Below are positions 34,728 to 45,167 of a DNA stretch of 64,000 bases, in pieces. A program made the position numbers and the translations under genes. Numbering within the stretch: position 1 is the stretch's first letter; each line of letters begins with the position of its first letter. The DNA comes from Shewanella sp. Isolate11 (GTDB lineage: Bacteria; Pseudomonadota; Gammaproteobacteria; Enterobacterales; Shewanellaceae): NCBI RefSeq assembly GCF_022398315.1, contig NZ_JAKEVF010000005.1, positions 209,257 to 273,256 of the forward strand, in the 5' to 3' direction. The notes under the pieces are model-generated. The model was given only the letters and a program-made list of their open reading frames with translations, did not search any database and was not told where the DNA came from.

Positions 34728-35849
34728 ATGTCTCTTATTACTCAGCACCAAATGGAAAGCGCCAAGAAATTATTATTCATCTCCCCTTTGGCTCTCGGTG
34801 ACTTTCTTTACCTGAAAACATTTCTTATTGGCCTGAAGCAGCAATATCCGGCATTGGAAATCGATGTTTGTATCGATGATATCCGCAACGATCAACAAGC
34901 ATGGCGTCTGTCTCGTAGTAAAATCATGCAGCAATGGATCACCTCTGATCCCGCCTTTACGCGCTTTTATGGTTGCTGTGGCTCTAAAGCAGAACAACAG
35001 CAACAAATCGATAAAGCCGTTGAGCAAAACTATGACCTAGTGATCTGCCATTCTCGCAGCAAGAGTGCGCAGTTTTCTGCGATATCGAGGAAAATGGCTC
35101 CAAATGCCTTTATCGTCTCTAGCGTTGGTGACTCGAAATTTGCCGGCTTATTAGATTGGTGGCTATTCCGCCATAGCAATAAGCTATTTCAACTTGATCC
35201 TGCCGCGATGCCAGCGGAGCACCACATCACTGATAGGTTTTATCAAGTGATGAACAGTATCGCTGGATTAACCATGGCTAAATCTGAATTTATGCCAGAT
35301 CTTAGTGTGCCTGCCGAAATAGAACCGTTAACCACTCATTGGATTTCTAAGCATTTTAGTGACCCAGAAAGACAAGGAAAGCTACTATTTTTAAATCACC
35401 TCTCAACCAACACCAAGAAAGACTGGCAACTTGAGCAATTGTTAGCATTAATCGAAAAAATAGCAGAAGAAGACAAACGTCAGCGCTTTGTGATTAATGT
35501 GACCCCAGAACACTATGACGCAGTGTACCAACGAGCGCAGCAGTTCGTTGCAGAGACACAATTACAAGTTGCAGTATTTACCGTAAATAAGAACTTCTTT
35601 GAACTGCCTTCATTAATTGCTCAAGCAGACTTCGTGATCACTGTCGATACCGCAATTTTGCATTTCGCTTTTGCGGCTAAGCGGCCGCTACTGGCCTTGA
35701 TGCGCCAAAAGAAACCTTATTGGGCACCACCGGAAAGTCCGACTTCTCACGTGATGTATGCTGTTGAGGGGAAAGGACATATTTCAGATATACCGGTAGA
35801 GCGAGTATTTCAGCAATACCAGAAAATGAATCAAATGGTTGGTAGTTAA
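34728..35849 (+). CDS. Glycosyltransferase family 9-like protein
   Basis: About 373 residues. KKLLFISPLALGDFLYLKTF at the N-terminus, LLFLNHLSTNTKKDW in the middle and ADFVITVDTAILHFAFAAKRPLLAL near the C-terminus correspond to the donor and acceptor motifs of ADP-heptose transferases (GT9), though divergent: the usual P-D-T-G becomes V-D-T-A. It would add a heptose or related sugar to the LPS core. The ATG at 34728 is preferred; a TTG at 34671 would add 19 unlikely residues. It follows the glycerophosphotransferase-like gene by about 70 bp, probably in one operon. Confidence 0.78.
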   Translation: MSLITQHQMESAKKLLFISPLALGDFLYLKTFLIGLKQQYPALEIDVCIDDIRNDQQAWRLSRSKIMQQWITSDPAFTRFYGCCGSKAEQQQQIDKAVEQNYDLVICHSRSKSAQFSAISRKMAPNAFIVSSVGDSKFAGLLDWWLFRHSNKLFQLDPAAMPAEHHITDRFYQVMNSIAGLTMAKSEFMPDLSVPAEIEPLTTHWISKHFSDPERQGKLLFLNHLSTNTKKDWQLEQLLALIEKIAEEDKRQRFVINVTPEHYDAVYQRAQQFVAETQLQVAVFTVNKNFFELPSLIAQADFVITVDTAILHFAFAAKRPLLALMRQKKPYWAPPESPTSHVMYAVEGKGHISDIPVERVFQQYQKMNQMVGS

Positions 35850-35926
35850 GTTTTTTAAACTAAACCTATTAAACCAAAGACTTTATTAACTAAAAGCTTT
35901 TTAAACTAAGGCCGCTTTCATCAAGG

Positions 35927-35957
35927 CTTTATTGGCAGCCCAAGGTTGCCAATAAAG
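35927..35957. terminator. Intergenic hairpin between convergent glycosyltransferase genes
   Basis: An 11-bp perfect stem, CTTTATTGGCA / TGCCAATAAAG, with a 9-base loop. There is no T tract, so termination is inferred from its place between two convergent genes. Confidence 0.5.
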
Positions 35958-35971
35958 ACCGCTAAAACAGC

Positions 35972-37081
35972 TTAAACATCACATAATGCCACATAGTTGT
36001 GCACCACTTTTTCAACATTGATATGAGCAAAAATCTCAACCTGATCAATTTCGGGATAATGAGCTAAGGCTTCATCCAATTTATTGGCTAAGGCGCCGAC
36101 ATCTCGTCGGGGCAACAAATAATCGGTTAACTCACCTGTTAATATCTCATCGGGTCCATGAGGACAAAGTGTACTCACAACAGGCGTACCACAAATCAGC
36201 GATTCGATTAACACCGTAGGCAAACCTTCATAATCTGAGCTTAATACTAATAATCTGGCCTGTTTTATCCAAGGAAAAGGATTCGCTTGAAAGCCGGGGC
36301 AAATAATCCGCTCGGCCACGCCATATTTGCGCGCCAATTTCATCGCCTTCTTCGGATTATTACATAGCAAAACTAAAGGCAAATTATGCTGCATCTTGGC
36401 AAGGGCCTTAAACAAAATGTCATGACGCTTCTGTCTTGCCACTCGTCCAACGTGGATTAAATAATCCCCTTGAGGAATATCAGGGCAATCTTGCAGAGCC
36501 TGCTCCCTGATGGCGCTAAAATCAAAAGGGTTATAGATGGTCTGTAGTGAAAGTGGCTGAATGCGCTTGTTATCGAGAATCTCACGCTCAATCCCTTTAG
36601 AGACAGCGACCAAACGTTGTCCATTTAAGGCTTTCTTGGCGCGCAACATCCGCAGATATGACAAGGGGCCGAGCTTACGCTCGCGTTTAAGCTCCTCTTC
36701 GATAGAGTTATGCACCACTATGTATAACGACGCGACATTGGCTTTAGTCAGCAACAAATTACTCTTGTCGAGATTGGAGAGAATAAGATCGAAGTGGCCA
36801 AATTCGATTTGGATGTTAGCCAACCAACTGCGCACTCGCGTAACTGAGCGAGGTAAACGCCATAAACTATCGATATGTCGCTCAGCTTTAGTGAAACAAA
36901 AATGCACCGGAATCGCTTCAGGGAGCTGATAATCACAGTTTGGCATCATCACTAAAAGGTGAGGTTCATGCCCCTGCTTTTTTAGCTCGTTCGCTAAGGT
37001 CAACACTATCTTTTCTGCGCCGCCACCAGCAAGACTGTCTATGGCTAGACCGATGCGTTTACTCACCATCTTATTGTCCAT
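35972..37081 (-). CDS. Glycosyltransferase family 4
   Basis: About 369 residues of a GT-B retaining transferase. IDSLAGGGAEKIVLTLANEL near the N-terminus is the GGAE-type acceptor-side motif. IHVGRVARQKRHDILFKALA begins the donor domain, and SSDYEGLPTVLIESLICGTP carries the E-x7-E catalytic pair. It is probably an LPS-core or surface-glycan transferase. The ATG at 37081 overlaps the stop of the upstream gene; a TTG at 37090 and an ATG at 37069 are alternatives. Translational coupling to the upstream gene is likely. Confidence 0.88.
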   Translation of the reverse strand: MDNKMVSKRIGLAIDSLAGGGAEKIVLTLANELKKQGHEPHLLVMMPNCDYQLPEAIPVHFCFTKAERHIDSLWRLPRSVTRVRSWLANIQIEFGHFDLILSNLDKSNLLLTKANVASLYIVVHNSIEEELKRERKLGPLSYLRMLRAKKALNGQRLVAVSKGIEREILDNKRIQPLSLQTIYNPFDFSAIREQALQDCPDIPQGDYLIHVGRVARQKRHDILFKALAKMQHNLPLVLLCNNPKKAMKLARKYGVAERIICPGFQANPFPWIKQARLLVLSSDYEGLPTVLIESLICGTPVVSTLCPHGPDEILTGELTDYLLPRRDVGALANKLDEALAHYPEIDQVEIFAHINVEKVVHNYVALCDV

Positions 37082-37082
37082 T

Positions 37083-38144
37083 TTAGCCAAGTAACCTGTT
37101 TATTTCTGCCATACAGATATCTAGGCCATTAGCCTCACCTTCACTGGCCATTTGTTGAATAAGCTGCGCCGAGACATCGGCTTGTGTTAAGCGTTCAACT
37201 TCAATCGTCATCTGTTCTACAGTCGGTTCGCAACTAATCACTAAGCCTCTAGCAAGACAGCGTTTAATCCGGCTAGGTTGGTCCTTAGATACCGAGACAG
37301 TCAGTGTCGGCACCTTCAACGCTATCGCTTGCAGCAGAGTATCACCACCACTCAATACCGCCCCCTTAGCGCCCACCAATAAGTTAATAAAATCAAAACT
37401 ACTTAGCTGCTTAATGGCAATCACACCTTGCAGTTCTGGTAACGGCTTAGTGTAATTGGGACCAAACACCATCACACTGACGATCCCCGTGTTCAAAAAA
37501 TTCGCTTCGGCGACCTTAGCGAAACGGTCCGCGGCGAGCTCATCATCGAACAAGTGGCCACCCGAGCCCGCACTATAGAGCAGATATGAATTAGCTTGGA
37601 GCTGATACTTCTGCAACAAAGCCTGCTGAATCTGAACATCGGGACGAGCAAATACAGACCCGGTAAAAATAGGCAGATCGCACTTAAACAGGTTAAGTTT
37701 AAATTTATCGAAAGCAGTCACATCGCCAATCACAAACTCAGGCTGTACGACCCAATGACTATCGGTCACTAAAGCTCGTTCTATTTTCATGCCCCGAGCT
37801 CGTTTACGTCGATGCTGACTGATAAAAACCACTTTCGCGCCATTGCGGTGCGCATGCTTGAGCTGTGCCTTGCGGCCTGCAGCATCAAAAATCACCATAT
37901 CGGGTTTGAGCAAAGAAACGAGGTCGTTGACTTCTTTAACGCGTTTGGTCGGTGTGTCATCCACTAGATGAGCGGGATAAGGACAATCTTTGGCATAAAG
38001 AGTGTGGCTATTAAGCACAAACTCAACCTTCGCCTCGGGCCAATGCTTGATAATTGCATCGGCAATAATAGTAGAGCGCATATATTCGCCAATACCCTCT
38101 TCACAGGATACTGGAACAAATAAAAACCTTGGCGCTTTTGGCAT
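37083..38144 (-). CDS. GT-B-fold glycosyltransferase (MurG/GT28-like)
   Basis: A 353-residue protein. RFLFVPVSCEEGIGEYMRST at the start, an IGEY-type phosphate/sugar-binding loop, and LSGGDTLLQAIALKVPTLTVSV (about 265-286) match the donor-binding region of MurG-like GT28/GT1 enzymes. The exact family is not certain. It lies in a minus-strand group with the GT4 and GT9 genes, with a 76-bp gap after the latter and a 1-3 bp overlap with the former. A role in LPS-core or surface-glycan assembly is inferred from context. Confidence 0.72.
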   Translation of the reverse strand: MPKAPRFLFVPVSCEEGIGEYMRSTIIADAIIKHWPEAKVEFVLNSHTLYAKDCPYPAHLVDDTPTKRVKEVNDLVSLLKPDMVIFDAAGRKAQLKHAHRNGAKVVFISQHRRKRARGMKIERALVTDSHWVVQPEFVIGDVTAFDKFKLNLFKCDLPIFTGSVFARPDVQIQQALLQKYQLQANSYLLYSAGSGGHLFDDELAADRFAKVAEANFLNTGIVSVMVFGPNYTKPLPELQGVIAIKQLSSFDFINLLVGAKGAVLSGGDTLLQAIALKVPTLTVSVSKDQPSRIKRCLARGLVISCEPTVEQMTIEVERLTQADVSAQLIQQMASEGEANGLDICMAEINRLLG

Positions 38145-38220
38145 CAAATATATCCCTAGAACTTAGTATCTTGAATGATTAAGGCTTAACTTACTGCCAT
38201 CCTTTGTAAGCTGTTTGAGT

Positions 38221-39270
38221 CTAACATTTAACATTCAGACGTTGCGAGACTTGATTGAATTTTTCAATCACTGCCTCGGTGCTGATCAGCGCCATTAAAT
38301 GCTCTCCTTTTGCCCTAGTGCCCCAAGGGATCTCTCCCGAGCGCTGCGCTGCAATCGCCTCATCATACACACTGACCACATCATTGAGACAAGTATAAGG
38401 CCCAGTTCTCCCGGGGTTAGAATGTGCATATAGTCCAATCACTGGTGTCCCTTGAGTCACCGCCATATGCGCAGGTCCAGTATCGGGAGCCAGCACAATG
38501 GAGGCTTGCTTCAAAACAGCTAATAGCTGAGTCAAGCTGGTATTGCCCACCTGATTTTCTATGTCATGCTGAGCAGCAGCTTGAATATCGGCAGCGAGAT
38601 TTTTTTCCAAAGCCGCAGGACCGCCGCATAAAATAACGCGATAACCTTGCTCTACTGCATGATCGGCAACCGCTGCGTAACGTTCGGCTAACCAATTACG
38701 CTCCGCCTTACTCGCAGCGGCACAAATCACTAAGGTTTTATCACCAGCAGGGATCAATTGTTCAGCGAAACGACTATCAGCCTCGGGAACGGGAATATGC
38801 CATTTTGGGGATAAATCATCGACACCTATGGCTTTAGCAAATCCCATGAATCCTTCTAGCACATGAGGCATAGCCAAAGGCTCAACACTATGATTGGTTA
38901 CTAACCATTGCCCCTCCTTAGCACGGGCTTTATCGAAACCCACTCGCTTTTTGGCAGAGATCATCAACGAGGCAAGCGTGGCACGTAAAGCCACTTGCAT
39001 GTGCAATAACACATCAAAATGTTGTCCCGCCAAGGCTTTCTTTAAATTGAAATAGCTACGCCAACCTTGAGATTTATCGAAAATAACAAACTCGATACCT
39101 TCGAGGTGTTTCAGTAGTTGATACTCGACCTTGCCGATAATCCAAGTAATTTTCAACTGAGGATATTGGCGCTGAATCGCTTGCACCATGGCCACCGCGT
39201 GGCACACATCGCCAATCGCCGATAAACGTAATAAACAAATGGACTGGGCCGACTGCAAATTTAAGCGCAT
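38221..39270 (-). CDS. ADP-heptose:LPS heptosyltransferase, GT9 family
   Basis: A 349-residue protein with classic GT9 motifs: ICLLRLSAIGDVCHAVAMVQ at the N-terminus (acceptor side), VICAAASKAERNW at the donor domain start, and IVLAPDTGPAHMAVTQGTPVIGLYAHSNPGRTG near the C-terminus (ADP-heptose binding). Of the transferases here this is the best candidate for heptosyltransferase I or II, which attaches L-glycero-D-manno-heptose to Kdo2-lipid A. It stands divergent from kdkA, which modifies the adjoining Kdo. Confidence 0.92.
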   Translation of the reverse strand: MRLNLQSAQSICLLRLSAIGDVCHAVAMVQAIQRQYPQLKITWIIGKVEYQLLKHLEGIEFVIFDKSQGWRSYFNLKKALAGQHFDVLLHMQVALRATLASLMISAKKRVGFDKARAKEGQWLVTNHSVEPLAMPHVLEGFMGFAKAIGVDDLSPKWHIPVPEADSRFAEQLIPAGDKTLVICAAASKAERNWLAERYAAVADHAVEQGYRVILCGGPAALEKNLAADIQAAAQHDIENQVGNTSLTQLLAVLKQASIVLAPDTGPAHMAVTQGTPVIGLYAHSNPGRTGPYTCLNDVVSVYDEAIAAQRSGEIPWGTRAKGEHLMALISTEAVIEKFNQVSQRLNVKC

Positions 39271-39558
39271 AAGGTTTTTAGAATCACTATGTTAAGAATA
39301 AGAGATGAAGGCATATAAGGTTTCACTTCGAGTTTAATGGAGATTCTGATCCGGTTCCATGTTTCACACCAATTCAGCGATAGATTCTTGCTAAATTAGC
39401 CATCACAGCCTCAGAGTAGAGTAACGCTGTACCTTGATAGTCGATAATGTGATTTCAGCACTAAAGTTAACGAGTTAATATCTAAAAATGCTGAACCAGA
39501 ATAAAGATCGAGTACAATAAAGATATTCGCTTCGCATCTAGAGCCCTACGAACTAACT

Positions 39559-40284
39559 ATGCAGATCAAACGTACCCAAGCAGGTTATATCGCCTTTTAT
39601 CAATCCGAGCTGAAATCAATCACTCCTGACTGGTTTACTTTCGATTACTGGCAAGAGCTGGGTGCCGTTACGGGGTCTTCCAAAGGTCGCTACACCACTT
39701 GGTTCGTGTCACCACAATCGATAGTTCCAGCCCCCACAGCTGAATGGGTGCTGCGTCATTATTATCGTGGCGGACTCATGGAGAAATTTAGCCGCGATGC
39801 TTATCTTTATACTGGCCTAAAACGTACCCGAGCTATCGCTGAATTCTCCTTATTAGCTCGGCTTCATGAAGAAGGGTTTGCGGTACCTAAACCGATTGCG
39901 GCACAAGTTCAGCGCAGCGGTATTCATTATCGTGCCGATATCATTATTGAACGTATTGAAGGCGCACAAGATTTAGTCGCAAAGCTTGCCGCTAGCGAAA
40001 TGAGTCAAGAGGAATGGCAAGCCTTAGGCGCTCAGATTGCTAAATTTCACCAGCGCGGTGTTTATCATGCTGACCTCAATGCCAAAAATATTTTAATCAG
40101 TGATCATGGTTTCACGCTGATTGACTTTGACAGAGGCGAGATCCGCCCTCCTTCACCAAAATGGCAACAGGCAAACCTTGATCGCCTATTACGCTCTTTT
40201 AACAAAGAAAAAAACAAACTGCCTGCACTACAATTTAATGAACGCAACTGGCAACAGTTATTGGCCGGTTACCGCAAATCCTAA
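39559..40284 (+). CDS. kdkA: 3-deoxy-D-manno-octulosonic acid kinase KdkA
   Basis: Phosphorylates the Kdo of the LPS inner core. The 241-residue protein has a protein-kinase-like fold: HYYRGG (nucleotide loop), RAIAEFSLLARLHEEGFAVPKP, the catalytic loop YHADLNAKNILI (about 174-185) and IDFDRGEIRP (metal site). Its length matches family members. The convergent waaA gene ends only 8 bp away, linking Kdo transfer and Kdo phosphorylation. The 288-bp gap upstream separates it from the divergent heptosyltransferase and shows no other feature that I can name. Confidence 0.94.
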   Translation: MQIKRTQAGYIAFYQSELKSITPDWFTFDYWQELGAVTGSSKGRYTTWFVSPQSIVPAPTAEWVLRHYYRGGLMEKFSRDAYLYTGLKRTRAIAEFSLLARLHEEGFAVPKPIAAQVQRSGIHYRADIIIERIEGAQDLVAKLAASEMSQEEWQALGAQIAKFHQRGVYHADLNAKNILISDHGFTLIDFDRGEIRPPSPKWQQANLDRLLRSFNKEKNKLPALQFNERNWQQLLAGYRKS

Positions 40285-40291
40285 AGCAGGG

Positions 40292-41557
40292 CTATTGCTC
40301 TATCAGTTGGCACGCAACAGCAAACTGTTTAGCCAATGCCCCTTTATTATCTTCGACCACTTTAAGACCTGCCTGACGAGCCGCTAAATAGGCGGCTTTA
40401 TCATCCCACTTTTCAATCAAATGTAACGCTAGCTCTTGCGCCGAACTCACCATTGACAAGCCGCCCGATGCTTGTAATAACTGCGTAATTTCAGCAAAGT
40501 CCCAATGGTGAGGGCCAACATAAACAGGTAAGCCTAACGCTGCGGGTTCGAGCGGATTATGGCCACCATTCTCAATTAAGGTGCCACCAATAAATGCTTG
40601 ATCGGCCGCGCCATAAAAACTTAACAGCTCGCCCATAGTATCGCCTAACAACACCTGAGTCTGGCCATTTACATCATCACCTTGACTGCGTCGAGCCAAG
40701 GTTAATCCCGCTGCCTTAATATGCACCGCCGCATTCTCAAACTGCTCAGGATGTCTGGGTACCATAACCAACAAGGCATCGGGAAAACGGATCAGCAGAT
40801 TTTTATGAGCCGCAAGCATAATATCAAACTCTCCGGGGTGAACACTGCCCGCAACCCATACTGGCGCATCCTGTCGTTGCCACTCACTTCTCAGAGACAA
40901 AGCTTTATCGATATGGCGCTGTTCAACACTCAAGTCAAACTTTAAACTGCCACAGACTTTAACCACATGATTCGCTACACCCAGAGATATAAATCGCTCT
41001 GCAGCCTGACTCGATTGCGCAGCTATCACATCTAAGGCCTGTAACATGGGCAGTGATAATTGGGTACGGCTAGCGTATTGCTGCGCCGATTTCTCCGATA
41101 AACGCGCATTCGCCAGCATTAATTTACAACCACGACGCTTCGCCTGATAAAGCAAATTAGGCCAAAGTTCCGTCTCCATAATAATGCAGACTTTAGGCTG
41201 TACCTGCTGTAAAAATCGCGCGACACAGATAGGCAGATCAAAGGGCAAATAACAGTGCTGTACCCTGTCACCAAAGGCCTGTTTAACCTGCGCCGATCCG
41301 GTAGGACTTGTCGTGGTTACCGTCACAGACAGTTGTGGGTATCTATCCATAACCTGATTAATCAGTGGAACGGCCGCCAAGGTTTCCCCCATTGACACAG
41401 AATGGATTAACAGATCCGTCGACTGTAAACGGCTCAAACCGAAGCGTTCGGCCCAACGACCACGATAGTCAGGACTTTTGATTGCTCTAAAAGCCAAGTA
41501 AAGCAGTAACAAGGGCGAAATAAGATAAAGTAGAGCAGAATATAAAGTTCGATTCAT
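40292..41557 (-). CDS. waaA: 3-deoxy-D-manno-octulosonic acid transferase WaaA (KdtA)
   Basis: Adds Kdo from CMP-Kdo to lipid IVA. A 421-residue GT30 enzyme with an N-terminal membrane anchor (LLYLISPLLLLYLAFRAI). The catalytic glutamate lies in HSVSMGET (about 53-60). MTTTSPTGS-like acceptor motifs appear as TVTTTSPTGSAQV, and the donor side shows GGTLIENGGHNPLEPAALGLPV. It faces kdkA. The single Kdo kinase nearby suggests a mono-Kdo, phosphorylated inner core as in other Shewanella and Vibrio relatives; that is inference. Confidence 0.95.
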   Translation of the reverse strand: MNRTLYSALLYLISPLLLLYLAFRAIKSPDYRGRWAERFGLSRLQSTDLLIHSVSMGETLAAVPLINQVMDRYPQLSVTVTTTSPTGSAQVKQAFGDRVQHCYLPFDLPICVARFLQQVQPKVCIIMETELWPNLLYQAKRRGCKLMLANARLSEKSAQQYASRTQLSLPMLQALDVIAAQSSQAAERFISLGVANHVVKVCGSLKFDLSVEQRHIDKALSLRSEWQRQDAPVWVAGSVHPGEFDIMLAAHKNLLIRFPDALLVMVPRHPEQFENAAVHIKAAGLTLARRSQGDDVNGQTQVLLGDTMGELLSFYGAADQAFIGGTLIENGGHNPLEPAALGLPVYVGPHHWDFAEITQLLQASGGLSMVSSAQELALHLIEKWDDKAAYLAARQAGLKVVEDNKGALAKQFAVACQLIEQ

Positions 41558-41802
41558 GAAGTTTATGCTTATGATCAGTCAATTAGGCTTGAAACAACCA
41601 TTTTAGCACGCTAACTAAGCCCTGACACACTCACGCTTACAACTGCAAGTCGATGTCGAAACATGACTGGTCTGATTAGGGTTTAATTGACATTTACCAT
41701 GGGGCTGTTTAACTTGCAGTTCAAGCCTTTACTCTAAAATGCCTGCACTACTGCAAGCATTAGACATTCGATTTATCATCATTTGATGTATCTAGGATCT
41801 GC

Positions 41803-42453
41803 ATGAAAACCCGCGAAAAAATTATTCACGCCAGCTTGGCACTCTTTAATGAACATGGCGAACGCAGTATCACGACTAATCATATCGCCTCACATTTAGG
41901 GATTAGCCCGGGTAACCTTTATTACCACTTCCGTAATAAAGAAGACATTATTCGCTCGATTTTTTCGCTCTATGAACAGCAATTGGAATCAGGTTTTCAA
42001 CCTTACGAAGGCAAAAAAGTCGATGTTGACCTCTTAATCGGTTACTTCGATGCACTATTTGATACTTTATGGCAATTCCGTTTTATGTATGCCAATTTGG
42101 TGATCATCCTCAGCCGTGATGAAACACTGAATAAGCAATATGCGATCACCCACAAGTTGGTACTCGAACGAGCCAGCAATATTTTAAAGCAGCTGAAGCA
42201 AGATGGCTTATTGGTTATCAACGACACCGAAATCACACCACTGGCAGATACCATCCGTATGATAGCCTGCTTCTGGATCAGCAATTGTTTAACCCATAGT
42301 GAAACACAAGTCATCACCAAAACCTCTGTCTATGAAGGGCTACTTAGAGTGCTGATGATTTTCAAAGCCTATGCCAGTGAAGAAGCCTGTGCGACATTTG
42401 CCCGTATCGAGCAACACTATCGCGAGCTAGCATCAAACACACAAGAAGATTAA
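41803..42453 (+). CDS. TetR/AcrR family transcriptional regulator
   Basis: 216 residues. The N-terminal helix-turn-helix runs KIIHASLALFNEHGERSITTNHIASHLGISPGNLYYHFRNKEDII (starts about residue 6), the canonical TetR DNA-binding domain. The remaining part is an all-helical ligand domain with no recognisable effector. It is the plus-strand gene before kbl-tdh, but a 398-bp gap and a hairpin at 42459-42485 separate them. Control of threonine catabolism is possible and unproven; many such regulators act on divergent genes, here waaA. Confidence 0.9.
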   Translation: MKTREKIIHASLALFNEHGERSITTNHIASHLGISPGNLYYHFRNKEDIIRSIFSLYEQQLESGFQPYEGKKVDVDLLIGYFDALFDTLWQFRFMYANLVIILSRDETLNKQYAITHKLVLERASNILKQLKQDGLLVINDTEITPLADTIRMIACFWISNCLTHSETQVITKTSVYEGLLRVLMIFKAYASEEACATFARIEQHYRELASNTQED

Positions 42454-42458
42454 CCCTT

Positions 42459-42485
42459 GCTCAGGGATGACTCCGCCCCCTGAGC
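42459..42485 (+). terminator. Hairpin after the TetR gene
   Basis: GCTCAGGG at 42459-42466 pairs with CCCTGAGC at 42478-42485. There is no run of T after it, so it may be a weak terminator. The rest of the 42486-42851 gap is A+T-rich with no convincing ORF and presumably contains the kbl promoter. Confidence 0.5.
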
Positions 42486-42851
42486 GAATACTCAACATCC
42501 ATTTTGCATTAGTTTTTATTATGCGAAACCTTACTTAGCACTAACTTAGATAATAGCGATAAAAAAGTGTGTGGTACTTGACCTATTTAAGGTTAGAATT
42601 CGCCCAACTTAATTACTCTACATGGTTCATATTGCTGTTTCTGTCACAAAAAAATTATCTAATAACAGCAGTAAACAACCACCCAATTAAGCTAAACTTA
42701 GGCCTTAAAGCATTAAGCCATATCTATGCTAAGACAAACATACGCTATCGCCTCGGCGGAACATTCAACATGACCGTCAAGATTTGCAGCCTAGTCATCG
42801 GCCAAATAGATGAAGCTTAAATAAAAATTATACAAAAGAAGGAGACACAAG

Positions 42852-44045
42852 GTGGCAACGACCTCATTCTACGATCAAATCAATCAACAGCTTGCTGAAG
42901 TAAAAGCAGAAGGCTTATATAAAAGTGAGCGCGTTATCGCCTCTCCGCAACAAACCGAAATCGAAGTTAACGGCACAGAGGTAATGAACTTTTGTGCTAA
43001 CAACTACCTGGGTTTAGCAAATCACCCTGAACTCATTACCGCTGCTCAACAAGGCTTGAGTGACCACGGTTTTGGTATGGCATCGGTACGCTTTATTTGT
43101 GGTACCCAAGATATCCATAAGCAACTGGAAAGCAGCTTAAGTGAGTTCTTAGGCATGGAAGATACCATTCTTTACTCTTCTTGCTTCGATGCCAACGCAG
43201 GTCTTTTCGAAACCTTACTTAGCGCCGAAGATGCTATCATCTCTGACGCCCTTAACCATGCTTCAATTATTGATGGTGTCCGTTTATGTAAAGCAAAGCG
43301 TTTCCGTTATGCTAACAACGACATGGCCGATCTCGAGACCCAGCTTAAAGCCGCTAAAGAAGCCGGTGTTCGCCATATTCTGATTGCCACCGACGGCGTA
43401 TTCTCGATGGACGGCGTTATCGCCAACCTTAAAGGCGTGTGTGATCTTGCTGACAAGTACGGCGCCTTGGTGATGGTTGATGATTCTCATGCCGTTGGCT
43501 TTATCGGCCAAAATGGTCGCGGTACACATGAATATTGTGACGTCATGGATCGTGTCGATATCATTACCGGTACTCTCGGTAAGGCATTAGGCGGCGCATC
43601 AGGTGGTTTCACCTCAGGCAAGAAAGAAGTGATCGACTGGTTACGTCAACGCTCACGCCCTTACCTGTTCTCAAACTCTCTGGCACCTTCAATCGTCACC
43701 GCATCAATCCACGTGCTTGAGATGCTCAAATCAGGTCAAGCATTACGCGAAGCCGTGTGGGAAAACAGTCGTTATTTCCGCGAAAAAATGACTGCAGCAG
43801 GCTTCACTTTAGGTGGTGCAGACCACGCCATCATCCCGGTGATGATTGGCGATGCCAAACTTGCCGGTGATTTCGCCAATAAATTACTAGAAGAAAACAT
43901 CTATGTGATTGGTTTCTCCTTCCCAGTAGTACCCAAAGGGCAAGCACGTATTCGTACTCAGATGTCAGCGGCACATACCCGTGAACAACTCGATCGCGCT
44001 ATCGATGCCTTTACTCGCATCGCCAAAGAGATGGGCATAATTTAG
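42852..44045 (+). CDS. kbl: 2-amino-3-ketobutyrate CoA ligase Kbl
   Basis: Splits 2-amino-3-ketobutyrate to glycine and acetyl-CoA, the second step of threonine breakdown. The 397-residue PLP enzyme has [10 protein letters not shown] (about 217-226) and the PLP lysine in [14 protein letters not shown] (about 240-253). Start is GTG with GGAG 7 bp upstream. It ends 8 bp before tdh, so the two form an operon, as in E. coli. Confidence 0.97.
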   Translation: MATTSFYDQINQQLAEVKAEGLYKSERVIASPQQTEIEVNGTEVMNFCANNYLGLANHPELITAAQQGLSDHGFGMASVRFICGTQDIHKQLESSLSEFLGMEDTILYSSCFDANAGLFETLLSAEDAIISDALNHASIIDGVRLCKAKRFRYANNDMADLETQLKAAKEAGVRHILIATDGVFSMDGVIANLKGVCDLADKYGALVMVDDSHAVGFIGQNGRGTHEYCDVMDRVDIITGTLGKALGGASGGFTSGKKEVIDWLRQRSRPYLFSNSLAPSIVTASIHVLEMLKSGQALREAVWENSRYFREKMTAAGFTLGGADHAIIPVMIGDAKLAGDFANKLLEENIYVIGFSFPVVPKGQARIRTQMSAAHTREQLDRAIDAFTRIAKEMGII

Positions 44046-44053
44046 GATTAAAC

Positions 44054-45079
44054 ATGAAAGCATTAAGTAAGATAAAGCCTGAAGAAGGCATCTGGATGGT
44101 CGATGCACCTAAACCTGCAGTAGGCCATAACGATCTATTAATTAAGATCCGTAAAACGGCAATTTGTGGTACCGATGTGCATATCTACAACTGGGATGAA
44201 TGGTCACAAAACACCATTCCCGTACCTATGGTTGTAGGGCATGAATATGTGGGCGAAGTGGTTGAAATAGGCCAAGAAGTTCGCGGCTTTAATATTGGCG
44301 ATCGCGTATCGGGTGAAGGTCATATCACTTGCGGCCATTGTCGTAACTGCCGCGCGGGTCGTACTCACCTGTGTCGTAACACATCAGGTGTCGGTGTGAA
44401 TCGTGAAGGTGCCTTTGCGGAATACTTAGTTATCCCAGCTTTTAACGCCTTTAAAATCCCCGATGATATTTCAGATGATTTGGCCTCTATCTTCGATCCT
44501 TTCGGTAACGCAGTACACACAGCACTGTCTTTCGACTTAGTCGGTGAAGATGTGTTGATCACAGGTGCGGGCCCTATCGGTATTATGGCCGCCGCCGTTT
44601 GTCGTCATGTAGGTGCACGTCACGTAGTGATCACCGATGTAAACGAATACCGTCTCGATCTGGCTAAAAAGATGGGTGCGACTCGCGCGGTTAACGTTGC
44701 GAACGAGAAACTCGAAGATGTCATGCAAGAACTTGGTATGACTGAAGGTTTCGACGTGGGTCTGGAGATGTCTGGCGTACCAATGGCTTTCCATTCAATG
44801 CTGGACACCATGAACCATGGCGGTAAGGTGGCTATGCTAGGTATTCCTGGCGGCGAAATGGCTATCGATTGGAGCAAAGTTATCTTCAAAGGTTTGATCA
44901 TTAAAGGCATTTATGGCCGTGAAATGTTTGAAACTTGGTACAAGATGGCCAGCCTTATCCAATCGGGTCTAGATATTTCCCCCATCATTACTCATCACTA
45001 CAAGGTCGATGATTTCCAAGCAGGCTTCGATGCAATGCGTTCGGGCCAGTCAGGTAAAGTGATCCTTAGCTGGGATTAA
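44054..45079 (+). CDS. tdh: L-threonine 3-dehydrogenase Tdh
   Basis: Oxidises threonine to 2-amino-3-ketobutyrate. A 341-residue zinc-dependent medium-chain dehydrogenase: [13 protein letters not shown] (catalytic zinc ligand C38), GHEYVGEV (H63/E64), the four structural-zinc cysteines in [15 protein letters not shown], and the NAD fold [12 protein letters not shown]. Normal length. Second gene of kbl-tdh. Confidence 0.97.
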   Translation: MKALSKIKPEEGIWMVDAPKPAVGHNDLLIKIRKTAICGTDVHIYNWDEWSQNTIPVPMVVGHEYVGEVVEIGQEVRGFNIGDRVSGEGHITCGHCRNCRAGRTHLCRNTSGVGVNREGAFAEYLVIPAFNAFKIPDDISDDLASIFDPFGNAVHTALSFDLVGEDVLITGAGPIGIMAAAVCRHVGARHVVITDVNEYRLDLAKKMGATRAVNVANEKLEDVMQELGMTEGFDVGLEMSGVPMAFHSMLDTMNHGGKVAMLGIPGGEMAIDWSKVIFKGLIIKGIYGREMFETWYKMASLIQSGLDISPIITHHYKVDDFQAGFDAMRSGQSGKVILSWD

Positions 45080-45097
45080 TCCGTTACTCGCAACAAT

Positions 45098-45125
45098 CAT
45101 GGGGCTGTACTCTCGCAGCCCCATG
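45098..45125 (+). terminator. Hairpin after tdh
   Basis: A ten-base perfect stem CATGGGGCTG/CAGCCCCATG with an eight-base loop follows the tdh stop by about 18 bp. It lacks a T tract but its position fits the end of the kbl-tdh message. Confidence 0.6.
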
Positions 45126-45167
45126 TTGCACACTTAATCTAATTCTCTATTTCAATACAGGTTGACC

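Noticed and set aside
42569..42820. 83-aa ORF before kbl
   Set aside because: No ribosome site, no recognisable family, A+T-rich composition of a regulatory gap.
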